DNA from: CAWAHD01 sp963781785
Lineage (GTDB): Bacteria > Planctomycetota > Planctomycetia > Isosphaerales > Isosphaeraceae
Direction: 5' to 3'
DNA length: 64,000 nucleotides
Assembly (NCBI GenBank): GCA_963781785.1
Contig: CAWAHD010000005.1
Span: 682,001 to 746,000 of the forward strand
The translations under genes and the position numbers were made by a program. This document shows, piece by piece, positions 41,327-50,640 of this stretch (position 1 is its first letter; each line of letters starts with the position of its first letter). The notes beneath the pieces are model-generated. The model did not search any database and was not told the origin of the DNA. It saw only the letters and a program-made list of their open reading frames with translations.

Positions 41327-42552
41327 TCAGAACTTGACAGGCAGCCGTGTCAGCCCGCGGAAAGAAGGGTAAGGCCGCCACTGGTGATGCTCGGTCGCGA
41401 GCTGCATGCCCGGGAAGCGGCACGGCAGTGTGCCGAAGACAACCTGCCCCACGACACGTGCGAGCGCTCCGCCGATGCAAAAGTGCGGACCATGGCCAAA
41501 GGCGACGTGGCGGTTTTCCAGGCGGCTCAAGTCAAATCGGTCGGCGTCCGGGAATTGCTCAGGATCGCGATTGGCCGATCCCAGGATCAGCGCGACCGGT
41601 TGGCCCGGCCCGATCGTCACACCGTGAATTTCAACATCCTCGATTGGTATTCGAGCAATCATCTGGATCGGGCTCTCGTAGCGGAGCATCTCCTCGACAG
41701 CAAGCGGTACGAGAGCCTGGTCGTTCCGAAGGGCCTCCCAGCTTCCCGGGTTCTCCAGGAGCGTGAGCACGCCGTTGCCGATCAAGTTTGTGGTCGTCTC
41801 GTGACCGGCGTTCAAGACACCGACAACGTTGGAGATCATCTCCGCCTCGGTCAGGGTGTCCCCCTGCTCTTCCGCGGCGACCAAGTCGCTCAGCAGGTCG
41901 TCGCGAGGCGATTTCCGAACCACGGCGATTTCGCGTCGGAGATAATCCGTCAGCTCGGCGGCGGCGCACGCGGCCGAGCGAGCGCGGTCCAGAATGGGCA
42001 AGCCACTGAGTCCCATGAAGAGATAGATGGCGTCGGTCCAGGTTTTGAATCGGTCGCGGTCCTCGCCCGGGATGCCGAGCATCATGGTGATCATCCGCGA
42101 CGGGAGCGGATCGGCCACGTCGTGGATGACGTCGAAGCACCCGCCCTCTTGGACTCGTTCCAAGAGCGCATCAAGCACCGTCTGAACCGTGTGTCGCATC
42201 AGCCCGACACGTCGAGGGGTGAAGGCTTTGTGGATCAGCCCGCGCAGCCGATTGTGCCGTGGTGGGTCAGTCAGGAGCATGCGGTCCATAAGGATCGCGC
42301 CAAGGAAGCGAACTGGCTGTGCGTCTCGGCAGGCAGCCGATTCATCAGCATATCCAGACCTTCGGACGAGAAACGGGCATCTCGCGCCGTCGCGTGCACG
42401 TCGGCGTACCGGCTGAGGAGCCAGTACCCCTGGGTTTCGGACCAGTGAACGGGGTTGTCCGCCCGCAGCCGCGCATAGAGCGGGTAAGGGTTTGCCAGGA
42501 AATCCGAGGAGAGCAGGTCATAGCGATCGGTCGCCGGCGGGTTGTCAATCAT
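41327..42552 (-). CDS. Cytochrome P450, frameshifted
   Basis: From ATG 42552 the N-terminal part (RYDLLSSDFLANPYPLYARL, GYWLLSRYADVHATARDARF) leaves frame near 42300, and the next frame resumes at LMDRMLLTDPPRHNRLRGLI. A single extra G in TTGGCGCG restores it. The I-helix AGHETTTNLIGNG, the ExxR region AVEEMLRYESPI and the haem ligand motif FGHGPHFCIGGALARV are all intact, giving ~408 residues. A soluble bacterial monooxygenase of unknown substrate. No ferredoxin gene is nearby. Confidence 0.88.
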
Positions 42553-42829
42553 CGTCGCGCACCTTTTTATTCCTTCCTTGCACCACCCTAAGGGCAAGCC
42601 TGCCACCCGAACGGCGGGCGACAGAACGTCTTCAATCCTCTGCATGCTGAAACGGCTCTGGGACGTGTCAATGTCGTTGTGAATTCGCGCTCACGACCTG
42701 CGGTGGCGTGATGGTTCGAAGCGAGTGTCTCGGACATCGGCCGGTGCCAGCGTTGGCCTGCCATCGTTACCGAAAGTCGACCGTACAGATAGGGTGTGGT
42801 CTTCGTGGCGCAAACGTATTGGCAAGAGT

Positions 42830-43106
42830 AACGTTTCGGAATCGGATCGACGCCATCATCGCTCACGAGCTCGCAGAGAGCCATACACGAAGTCACGCCG
42901 CCGCCGCTGCGCTGGCAGCGGACACACCGCTGTGGGCAAAGAAGCCGGGTCAACAAGGGCCAACCGGCCGATTTCTTCACGCAGAACGCGGCTCGGCTCG
43001 CCGCAAGGTCCTTGATATTGGGTTCTTACGTCGGCGACACGAGACATTGGTCGGAGGGGCCAGGCCGGTTACAATAGCCGTGGCCAGTAACGGCGAGGGT
43101 TTGTGA
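42830..43106 (+). pseudogene. Fragment of a small hypothetical gene
   Basis: The frame contains RNRIDAIIAHELAESHTRSH then AAAALAADTPLWAKKPGQ, which looks like part of a short planctomycete protein (residues around IAHELAE), but no clean start or end is visible. Low confidence. 42553-42830 shows nothing else. Confidence 0.3.
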
Positions 43107-43306
43107 AGGGGATCCGCTTGTTCCGCGACCCGGAAACCGGGCTGCCACACATCGACGACCATTTAGTCACTGAGGACCAGGTGGAATGGATTCTGGCTCA
43201 CTTCGGCGAGGACGACCGAGGAGAACGAAGAGCAAGCCGTCATTACCGTACCTGTGACGCTGCTGCCGGAGATTCGGCGGTTGTTGGCATCGCACAAGCC
43301 GGGCTG
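43103..43306 (+). pseudogene. Two overlapping fragments of small planctomycete genes
   Basis: From GTG 43103 the frame reads VKGIRLFRDPETGLPHIDDH and VTEDQVEWILAHFGEDDRGE, like the N-terminus of DUF4258/BrnT-type small toxins, then becomes nonsense. In another frame the same stretch ends as ENEEQAVITVPVTLLPEIRR LLASHKPG before a stop at 43306, like the C-terminal end of a small antitoxin-type protein. The two fragments look fused by deletion. Confidence 0.4.
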
Positions 43307-43654
43307 AGTCGGTTCCGTGCGTTGGTCGCAGACCGCTTTCGGTCACCGAGGGGTCCGGGCTCAACTTGCGGGCGATGGCTGGTCGGGGCAAGCCATCAAG
43401 GAAGCGACCATGCTCCACATCCTCACACAAGTTGTGGCGAGGTCGCGGTATCGTGCCACACTCGTCGACCGTGCGTCTGTGGCCCCAGACCCGACGGGAG
43501 ACCTGTCGGTCCAGCCGACGGCGGGGTCCGGAGACCCGCGCCGAACGGTTGCCGGCGGACAGCGGGGGCGGACTGATGAAAAGTCGGTGTTAGCCGTCCC
43601 GGCGGGAAGGGCTTGAGGGCGACGTTTTTGTTGCGCTCGGTCGAACGACGGCGC

Positions 43655-43865
43655 GAGCGACCTAACCGTTTCCCCCCGTTGCGAAGGGGGGGCCAGGGGG
43701 GGTGGGGCCGGAGCCTCGGACATCGAAAAACAATGAGCGCGCGACGGCCGTGTGTCTGGCGGCGCCGCGACCACCCCCCCTAACCCCCCCTTCGCAAGGG
43801 GGGGAAAACGCGCAACGAAATCCGCGGGAACGCGCGGCTTGCGAAAGACCAACTTTTCATCAGCC
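43655..43865. repeat. Pair of inverted C7/G7 palindromic repeats
   Basis: GTTTCCCCCCGTTGCGAAGG lies at ~43669 and an inverted copy with CCCCTTCGCAAGGGGGGG ends near 43806, so two units face each other. Flanking motifs (ACCAACTTTTCATCAGC, CGCGACGGCC) are shared with the 33.6 and 52 kb copies. 43307-44039 has no gene beyond these repeats. Confidence 0.7.
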
Positions 43866-44039
43866 CAGCTTCGCATTGTTCCAGCCCGCCTTCGGGGCCT
43901 TATGGAGAATTGCGGTCCCCGCGAGCTCGCCCTCCCGCTCAAGGAGAATCCTGCCGCCTCTGGTGGATCCTCGTATGGGCGAAATTTCCCAGGACACTGA
44001 GGCCTCCCGCGACGTGCGAGCGCACAGGATCGACCGGAC

Positions 44040-47000
44040 TTATCGGTCAATCAAAGGGTACGACTCCCGCCGGGCCGGCACATTCCGTGCTCGATCGCGG
44101 AAGAGCTCCATGAGTGTCGCCTCCCATCGCCGCTTGCGATCCGCGTCGCCTTCGGTGGCTAGGGCGCATGTGGCGAGGTACCGGGCCTTTCCGGAATCCT
44201 TGGCCTGTTGGGTGGCGATCTGGAATTCCCGCTTCGCCTCACCGGTCCGATTCAGATTCCAGTAGCAGCGCGCCAGTGTGAGAGGATCGACCGCGGCACC
44301 GTGATCGCGGGCGCGCGTCAAAAGCTCAACCGCCCAGTGATCCCTGCCCCGGAAGGCATACCACTGGCCGAGAGTGGCTAAAGCGGACGGGTCGGCGGGG
44401 TCTTGCGTGAGTCTTGCCTGCGCAAGGGCGACGCGAGGCTCGAGCGCGCGCTGCGCAACCCCCCGCGAAAAATCCCAAAGCCTGAGCGAGCGGTCGTAAC
44501 TCCCCGTGAGCACGCTCCGGCCGTCGGCCGCGATCGCGATCGAGCTCACCACGCCCAAGTGTCCCGAAAACGTCCGCATCTCCCGGCCACTGGCGAGGTC
44601 CCATAGCTTCAGTGTCTTGTCGCCGCTCCCGGAAAATGCTGTTCGGCCGTCCGGGGAAATCGCCACGCTGCTCACTTTCTCGGAATGCCCGGCAAGCGTC
44701 CGCAGTTCTTTCCCGGTGGTCAGGTCCCAGAGCTTGAGCGTGCCGTCGACGCATCCTGCAAGCGCGGTCATTTTGTCCGGGGCGATCGCGAGGCTGCTCA
44801 GCGTGCTGCTCTCGACCGCGAGAGTGCGCAGCTCCTTTCCGCTGGACAGGTCCCAGAGCTTGAGCGTTTTGTCATGGCTCGCCGAGAGCGCTGTGTGGCC
44901 GTCGGCGGCGATCGCGACACTGGTCACCGCGTCGGAGTGCCCGGTCAGCGTGCGCAGGACTTTTCCGGTCGATAGGTCCCACAGCTTCAGCGTCTGGTCG
45001 GCACTGCCGGAAAGCGCGGTCTTTCCATCCGGTGTGATCGCAATCGCGCGCATCCAGTCGATGTCGACCGTGAATCTGCGCAGCTCCCGGGCCGTGGCCA
45101 GGTCCCAGAGCCTGAGTGTTTTGTCTGCACTTCCGGAGAGTGCGGCCCGACCGTCCGGGGAAATGGCGACGCTTTTCACCCAGTCGGAATGGCCCGTGAA
45201 CAGGCGCACCGGCTTGTCCTCGGCCAGATCCCACAGCGTCAGTGTGTTGTCGTTGCCGCCTGCGATCGCCGTCAGGCCGTCCGGGGCGACGGCAATGCTA
45301 CTGGCCGGGTCTGAGTATCCGGCGAACATTCGCCCCGACCTGATACCGTGCTCGACGCGCCATTGACGGAACAATTTGTTCGAACTTGCGATCAAAGCCA
45401 TTCCGCCATTCACGTCAAAGGCGAGCTTGGTCAACGCCGAACCAACCACTCCCCCGGCCCTCCATTGTGCCGTTCCCGCGGACACGTCCCAACCGGTTAT
45501 CTGGGCGTCCTCACCACTCGAAAGAACGAGTCGGCCGTCGGGCGCGATCGCGATACTGGTCACGACCCGGCGATCTTCGTTCAAGGTTCGGAGCTCGTGT
45601 CCGGTCGAAAGATCCCAGACTTTGAGGGTCGAATCCTCACTTCCCGAGATCGCGGTTCGACCGTCGGGCGCAACGGCAAGGGCGCGCACCGGGCCGGAGT
45701 GCCCGAGGAACGTGTGCCGCTCTTTTCCCGTTGTCAGGTCCCACAGCTTGAGCGTTCGGTCATAGCTGCCCGAGATGGCCGCCTTGCCATCGGGAAGAAT
45801 GGCGACGCAGCTCACCGAATCGGCATGCCGCTCGAAGGTGCTTAGCGCGTTGCCCGTCGAGAGCTCCCACAACTTGAGTGCGCCGCCTGCATCCCCCGCC
45901 AGCGCCGCTTTACCATCCGGCGTGATGGCGACGCAGGTCAGTTTTTCCGAGTGGCCCCTGACGGTGCGCACCAAGGTTCCGGTTGGCAAGTCCCAGAGCT
46001 TCAGCGTCCTGTCCTCGCTCGCGGAGACGGCGGCTCGGCCGTCCCGTGAGATGGCGACACAGCGCACCTTGCCCTTGTGCCCGCAGAGACTCAGAAGGGG
46101 ATACCCGGCTTCATTGTATGAGCTCCAGAGACCAATTTCGGCAGCGAGCAGAGGTGCTTTCAATTCGGCAAATTTGTCGTAGGCCTCGATGTAAAGCTGA
46201 CGCGCCTCGGCAAATCTCCATTCGCGACTCAACCGATCAGCCTGTGCAATGCGACTGTCGGCCAGTCTCAGCTCGGCCGTCCTGGCGCTTTCTTGCGCGT
46301 GTCGCGCATTCTCGAGGGCCCGTTGTTTCTGGTCCTCGGCGATGTGTTTTTGAGCCAGGGCCTGGGCGCGGGCTTTTTCGGCGATGTCGCGCTGGGCCAT
46401 GGCCTCGAGGCTCTTCTGTTGCGCGAGTTTCCTCAGTCGCACGGCCTCGGCCCGTTGCCGCTCGGCGCGGATCATTCCGACCGTCGTTCCTGCGATGCCG
46501 GCCAGCAGGGTAAAGAACACCAAGAGGGCCGCGGCCACGGGACCCTTGTGCCTCCTGAGGAATTTACTCAGGCGATACGCCGCCGAGGGAGGCCGCGCCT
46601 CCACGGGCTCGTCGGCGAGGTATCGCTCGATGTCGTGCGCCAGGCCGATTGCGGTCTCATAGCGGCGGTCGCGCCCCTTTTCGAGGCACTTCATCACCAC
46701 CCAATCGAGTTCGCCACGCAAGAGCGCCATCAACTTGCGAGGTTCGGTCTGCCGCAGCGCGGCCAGCGAAGCCAGCGACGCTTCGGTCGAAAGCCGCGTC
46801 GACGGTTTGGAGGGCTCTTCTTCCCGGATGATGCGGATCATCTCGGTGAGTGCGGCGTTCTTCAGCCGTTTTGCATCAATCGGTCGCAGACCCGTCAAGA
46901 GCTCGTACAGGATCACGCCGAGCGAATAGATGTCGGCCCGGGTGTCGACGTCGACGCCCGAGTACGCGGCTTGCTCGGGCGCCATGTACTCCAAGGTGCC

Positions 47001-47834
47001 AACAACCGCGCCAAACTGCGTTGATAGCGATTGATCGGTGAGCTTGCCGCCGATCGCCTTGGCCACGCCGAAATCGATCACTTTCGGGATTGGTTTGCCG
47101 TCAATGAGCGTGACCAGGACGTTGGCCGGCTTGAGATCGCGGTGGATGATGCCTTTTTGATGGGCGTGCTGGACCGCCTGGCAGATCGGCACGAACAGCT
47201 CAAGCCGCTCCTTCGGCGTCAACTTCGCCTCGTCGCAGAATTTGAGGAGTGGTAGACCGTTGACCAGCTCCATCACGAAGAACGGCTGGCCGTTCTGCGT
47301 CATGCCGGCGTCAAAGACTTTGGCGATATTTGGGTGGTCCATCATAGCGAGAGCCTGGCGCTCTTGCTCGAATCGAGCCAGGACTGCGCGGGAATCCATG
47401 CCGGTTTTGATGAGCTTGAGCGCCACCTTCCGCTTGACCGGCTCGGTCTGTTTGGCGACCCAGACGTCGCCCATGCCGCCTTCGCCGATTCTTTGCTGGA
47501 GCGTGTAGCGGCCAGCGATCAACACGTCTGTCGCTGATGTTCCCTGATGCTCGGCCGTGATCGATGTTGGAGACGAAGACGCGTCGGTTGCCGGCATTTC
47601 TGCACGGGTTGCTTCGGCTGCGGTATGCCCGGTGATTGGACCAAGTGTGACAGGCTCGCCGGTGCCCAGGACTTGGTCGGCTCGCTCGTGAGCGGCCAGC
47701 AAATCTTCGACGCGCCGCCTCAAGTCGGCATTGTCCGCGCACGCAGATTCCACATACGCCGCGCGGCCGGGGCCCGGCTCATAATCAAGCGCAGCGATAA
47801 AGATCGCCTTCACATCGTTTTCGGGTCGGTCCAT
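44040..47834 (-). CDS. Serine/threonine protein kinase with WD40 repeats
   Basis: 1264 residues. An N-terminal ~100-residue region precedes a Hanks-type kinase domain (residues ~108-390): GEGGMGDVW glycine loop, VALKLIK Lys, HRDLKPANVL catalytic loop, DFGVAKA, GTLEYMAPEQAA. Then one membrane helix (PVAAALLVFFTLLAGIAGTT), an Ala/Glu/Arg coiled coil (~490-570), and about 13 WD40 repeats (DRTLKLWDL, DGKTALSGSADQTL and relatives) with a short TPR-like end. A membrane receptor kinase with an outside-facing or scaffold propeller is the family model. The interrupted ECF sigma gene lies directly upstream; such pairs are common in this phylum. Confidence 0.95.
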   Translation of the reverse strand: MDRPENDVKAIFIAALDYEPGPGRAAYVESACADNADLRRRVEDLLAAHERADQVLGTGEPVTLGPITGHTAAEATRAEMPATDASSSPTSITAEHQGTSATDVLIAGRYTLQQRIGEGGMGDVWVAKQTEPVKRKVALKLIKTGMDSRAVLARFEQERQALAMMDHPNIAKVFDAGMTQNGQPFFVMELVNGLPLLKFCDEAKLTPKERLELFVPICQAVQHAHQKGIIHRDLKPANVLVTLIDGKPIPKVIDFGVAKAIGGKLTDQSLSTQFGAVVGTLEYMAPEQAAYSGVDVDTRADIYSLGVILYELLTGLRPIDAKRLKNAALTEMIRIIREEEPSKPSTRLSTEASLASLAALRQTEPRKLMALLRGELDWVVMKCLEKGRDRRYETAIGLAHDIERYLADEPVEARPPSAAYRLSKFLRRHKGPVAAALLVFFTLLAGIAGTTVGMIRAERQRAEAVRLRKLAQQKSLEAMAQRDIAEKARAQALAQKHIAEDQKQRALENARHAQESARTAELRLADSRIAQADRLSREWRFAEARQLYIEAYDKFAELKAPLLAAEIGLWSSYNEAGYPLLSLCGHKGKVRCVAISRDGRAAVSASEDRTLKLWDLPTGTLVRTVRGHSEKLTCVAITPDGKAALAGDAGGALKLWELSTGNALSTFERHADSVSCVAILPDGKAAISGSYDRTLKLWDLTTGKERHTFLGHSGPVRALAVAPDGRTAISGSEDSTLKVWDLSTGHELRTLNEDRRVVTSIAIAPDGRLVLSSGEDAQITGWDVSAGTAQWRAGGVVGSALTKLAFDVNGGMALIASSNKLFRQWRVEHGIRSGRMFAGYSDPASSIAVAPDGLTAIAGGNDNTLTLWDLAEDKPVRLFTGHSDWVKSVAISPDGRAALSGSADKTLRLWDLATARELRRFTVDIDWMRAIAITPDGKTALSGSADQTLKLWDLSTGKVLRTLTGHSDAVTSVAIAADGHTALSASHDKTLKLWDLSSGKELRTLAVESSTLSSLAIAPDKMTALAGCVDGTLKLWDLTTGKELRTLAGHSEKVSSVAISPDGRTAFSGSGDKTLKLWDLASGREMRTFSGHLGVVSSIAIAADGRSVLTGSYDRSLRLWDFSRGVAQRALEPRVALAQARLTQDPADPSALATLGQWYAFRGRDHWAVELLTRARDHGAAVDPLTLARCYWNLNRTGEAKREFQIATQQAKDSGKARYLATCALATEGDADRKRRWEATLMELFRDRARNVPARRESYPLIDR

Positions 47835-47963
47835 GGTCCACCTGAATCTGAGGGGTTCATTTCGATCCCCCGGTATTCAATGCTCCGTTTTTAACCGGAG
47901 TGCGCCAGCCGGGCCATTGCTTTTTTCAACGACTCGACACGCCTGGACAGCCGGGTATTCAAA

Positions 47964-48160
47964 AGGTCAGGCTTTCCAGCCTGACGATTCGGGATGTCAG
48001 GCTGGAAAGCCTGACCTACGTTAACGGGATGTCAGGCTGGAAAGCCTGACCTACGTCAATGGGATGTCAGGCTGGAAAGCCTGACCTACGTCAACGGGAT
48101 GTCAGGCTGGAAAGCCTGACCTACGTCAACGGGATGTCAGGCTGGAAAGCCTGACCTACG
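47964..48160. repeat. Tandem REP-like palindromes (GTCAGGCT-GGAA-AGCCTGAC)
   Basis: Five units of ~34 bp, each containing the perfect 8-bp palindrome GTCAGGCTGGAAAGCCTGAC plus CTACGTCAACGGGAT, preceded by one unit in a variant form (TTTCC loop). The last unit supplies the TAG stop of the ECF sigma frame. Each unit can fold as a hairpin. The array separates the kinase start from the sigma gene. Confidence 0.85.
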
Positions 48161-48547
48161 TGGATGGCTCGCTCTCGTCCAGGGCGTCGCAGAGCCAGGC
48201 GCGGGCATAAGCCCAATAGCGGTCGGCTGTGCGCCGACCTATACCCATGACTTCGGCCGCTTGGGCGAGCGTGAGGCCCGCGAAGGCACGCAGACGCACG
48301 AGCTCGGCCCCGGCGGGATCCTCACGAGCCAGCAGTTGCAGGGCCTCGTCAAGCGCCAGCAGGTCGTCGTCGGGCGGTTCGTGCAACAGGGCGTTGAGGT
48401 CGATCCGGACGCGGCGGCGGCCGCCGCCGCGTTTCTGCCGCCGGCGATCGCGAGCCCGGTCCACCAAGATCCGGCGCATGGCTTCGGCCGCGGCGCCGAA
48501 GAAATGGGCTCGGCCGTCCCAGTGCTTCATCGGGTCGTCGCCGACTA

Positions 48548-49786
48548 GTGTCTCTGGACAGAAAACCTGCACGAAATTCGCGCACATGGCTAAGCTGGTA
48601 GTGATAGGCCAGGTCAACTGGAGGGATCCTACCATGCGCGGCCGAAAACCCAATCGATTCCGCGTTCGTCCCGGCGACGCATCTGAGCTGTTGCAGATCG
48701 CTCGGAGCCAGGGCCTCCCGTGGTTTCAGGTGCAACGCGCTCGGATCGTCTTAGCGCGGGCAGCGGGCAACAGAACCGTGGCCGTGGCTGATCAATTCCA
48801 GTGCGATGAAGCCACGGTTTGGAGAGCCTGCCGTCGGTATGGAACCAATGGCATTGCTGGCCTACTCGCTGACGGTCGGAAGGATCATTCGGGGCGACCG
48901 GCCACGATTTCCCCCCCTCCAGCGCGCTCAGATTGTCGAACTGGCCTGCTTGGAACCCTTGGCCAAAGGACTGCACGTCACCCACTGGTCTAGTGAAGAC
49001 CTGGCGCGCCAGGCCATGGCTGACGGGATCGTTGTAACGATCAGTCCCAGGACGATCCAGCGGATACTCGATGATGTTGACCTGCAACCCCATCGGACGC
49101 GGTACTGGCGAACCACTCGCGCCGACGCGCGATTCAAGAGGCGGGCAGAGAAGGTCCTCTGGTGCTACGGGAACGCCGTGCGGCTCGCTGCGCACGGGAT
49201 CTGGGTCGTGTGTGCTGACGAGATGCCCAGTTGCCAAGTTCTGGAGCGCGTGCCAATTCGCCGCGCCGTCCCTGGCTCGATCGAGCAGGTGGAGCACGAC
49301 TACATCCGACACGGCACGGTCAACATCCTGAACTTCCTGATGGTCCATAGCGGAAAGATGGAGACCATTTGCTTGGAAGCCAACGACGCCGAGCACTACG
49401 TTGCAGCATTGAGGCATTTTCGCAGGCGCCACCACCGGCTCAAGGGCATCTATTTGGTACACGATGGCGGTTCGAGCCACATCGCCCAAGCCACCAGGGA
49501 CTACTTCGCTAGATGTGACGCTTGGTGGCGTCCCCGCTTGACGCCGGCCCGCGCGTCCTGGCTCGATCAAGCGGAGCTGCTCAATCATGCGTTCGGTCGC
49601 CGCTATCTGAAGCGCGGATCGTGGGCAAGTCGCGGGGCTTATATTGAGCATGTCATGACTTCATGGCAGGAGTACAACAGGCTCTACGCCCACCCATTCG
49701 AGTGGACTTGGACCAACCACAAAATGAGACGATGGTATGCGGAGCATGCGGTCTGAATTTCGTGCAGGTTTTCTGTCCAGGGACAC
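48548..49786 (+). mobile_element. IS630-family insertion sequence
   Basis: 1239 bp between two TA dinucleotides (48546-48547 and 49787-49788), the IS630/Tc1 target duplication. The ends are inverted repeats of 32 bp with one mismatch (GTGTCYCTGGACAG and onward to ACGAAATTC). A transposase fills the inside. It interrupts the ECF sigma gene. Confidence 0.95.
48634..49756 (+). CDS. IS630-family transposase (frameshift at a C7 run)
   Basis: The first frame from ATG 48634 has the N-terminal helix-turn-helix region (ELLQIARSQGLPWFQVQRAR, ATVWRACRRYGTNGIAGLLA). At a run of seven C (about 48911) the reading moves to the next frame, which encodes the DDE domain: VCADEMPS (Asp), GIYLVHDGGSSHIA (Asp), PARASWLDQAELLNHAF (Glu). 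Frameshifting is common in IS630 transposases and could be programmed; an indel in the C run is the alternative. All three acidic residues are present. Confidence 0.88.
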
Positions 49787-50001
49787 TAGCCTGATATACG
49801 CCTCGTGCACCAAGGCCGTCGCGTCGAGTGTCTGCCCAGGTTGCTCGTGGGCCATTCTCTGTGCCGCCAGCTTGCGCAGCTCGCCGTAGATCAGCGGCAG
49901 GAGCTGGCTGGCTGCGCCAGGGTCTCCCTGCTCGATCGCCGAAAGAATCTGGGTCACTTCGGACATGGCCTGGGCCTGCTGAGAATGCTCAACGCTTCCG
50001 A

Positions 50002-50640
50002 TCACGGGAAGATGACCGTCTGGCGTCTGCCAAAGTCGTGACGGACAAAGCTCTCGCAGATTGCCTCCGCGATCTTGGCCCCGCCGTATCGAGATGGCTC
50101 GATCTCTGCAACGAAGTCCGCGACGTCGGTGCAGATCGCCCTCAGCTCGAGCACGGGAATCTGAAATTCGCGGGCGACGCGGATGATGCAGTCGTTGAAG
50201 AGCGCCAGAGCCACGACGATTGCCCGCTGGTCGACCGGGTCGACCAGGGATGGGTTGTAGATCGTGCAGACTCCCGTCGAGAGACCGCGATCGCGAATCG
50301 AGCCCACGAGACGGCGGTAGTCCGCGTCGAAACGCTCGCGTACATTGGCGAGAACCAGCAACCCCTCTCCGACGGTCTCGACCGCTTCTTCCAGGACTCT
50401 GACTTCGAAGAGTGCGTCGTTTCCGCCCGCGCTCAGGACAAGATGGGTCGCGTCACGCGGCAGTGCGTCAAGCTGGCGATACACGTCGCGGATGACGCTT
50501 CCGTCCCGCGCAAGCAACGTCGCCGTCCAATCCTCGGGGAGCCGGCTGCGGATCTGGTCGATGACCGCCGGACGGCGGCCGGGGACGTAGGCGGCGTTGT
50601 CCAGGATCGAATCGCCGAGGAGCACAAGGTGGCGGCTCAT
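50002..50640 (-). CDS. SGNH/GDSL-family hydrolase
   Basis: 212 residues from ATG 50640. Block I LVLLGDSILDNAAYVPGR (nucleophile Ser), block III LVLSAGGNDALF, and a C-terminal SRYGGAKIAEAI in which the expected Asp-x-x-His is not obvious. Esterase or lipase of unknown substrate. No signal peptide. The start overlaps the stop of the FGE-like gene. Confidence 0.85.
   Translation of the reverse strand: MSRHLVLLGDSILDNAAYVPGRRPAVIDQIRSRLPEDWTATLLARDGSVIRDVYRQLDALPRDATHLVLSAGGNDALFEVRVLEEAVETVGEGLLVLANVRERFDADYRRLVGSIRDRGLSTGVCTIYNPSLVDPVDQRAIVVALALFNDCIIRVAREFQIPVLELRAICTDVADFVAEIEPSRYGGAKIAEAICESFVRHDFGRRQTVIFP

Larger units (their letters stand above)
48156..49966 (-). pseudogene. ECF sigma factor (TIGR02999 type) split by an IS630-type element
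   Basis: The 5' part (49966 to 49787) encodes MSEVTQILSAIEQGDPGAAS and LDATALVHEAYIRL. The 3' part (48547 to 48156) encodes VGDDPMKHWDGRAHFFGAAA, EAMRRILVDRARDRRRQKRG, LNALLHEP and the region 4 segment LRAFAGLTLAQAAEVMGIGR. Removing the element and one TA copy joins HEAYIRL to VGDDPMKH in frame, giving an intact ~190-residue sigma factor. Such sigma factors normally precede the WD40 kinases, and the kinase gene lies just downstream. Confidence 0.93.

Noticed and set aside
47964..48160. CRISPR-like array of regular repeats
   Set aside because: Units are contiguous, palindromic and separated by near-identical short linkers, not unique spacers; no cas genes nearby.
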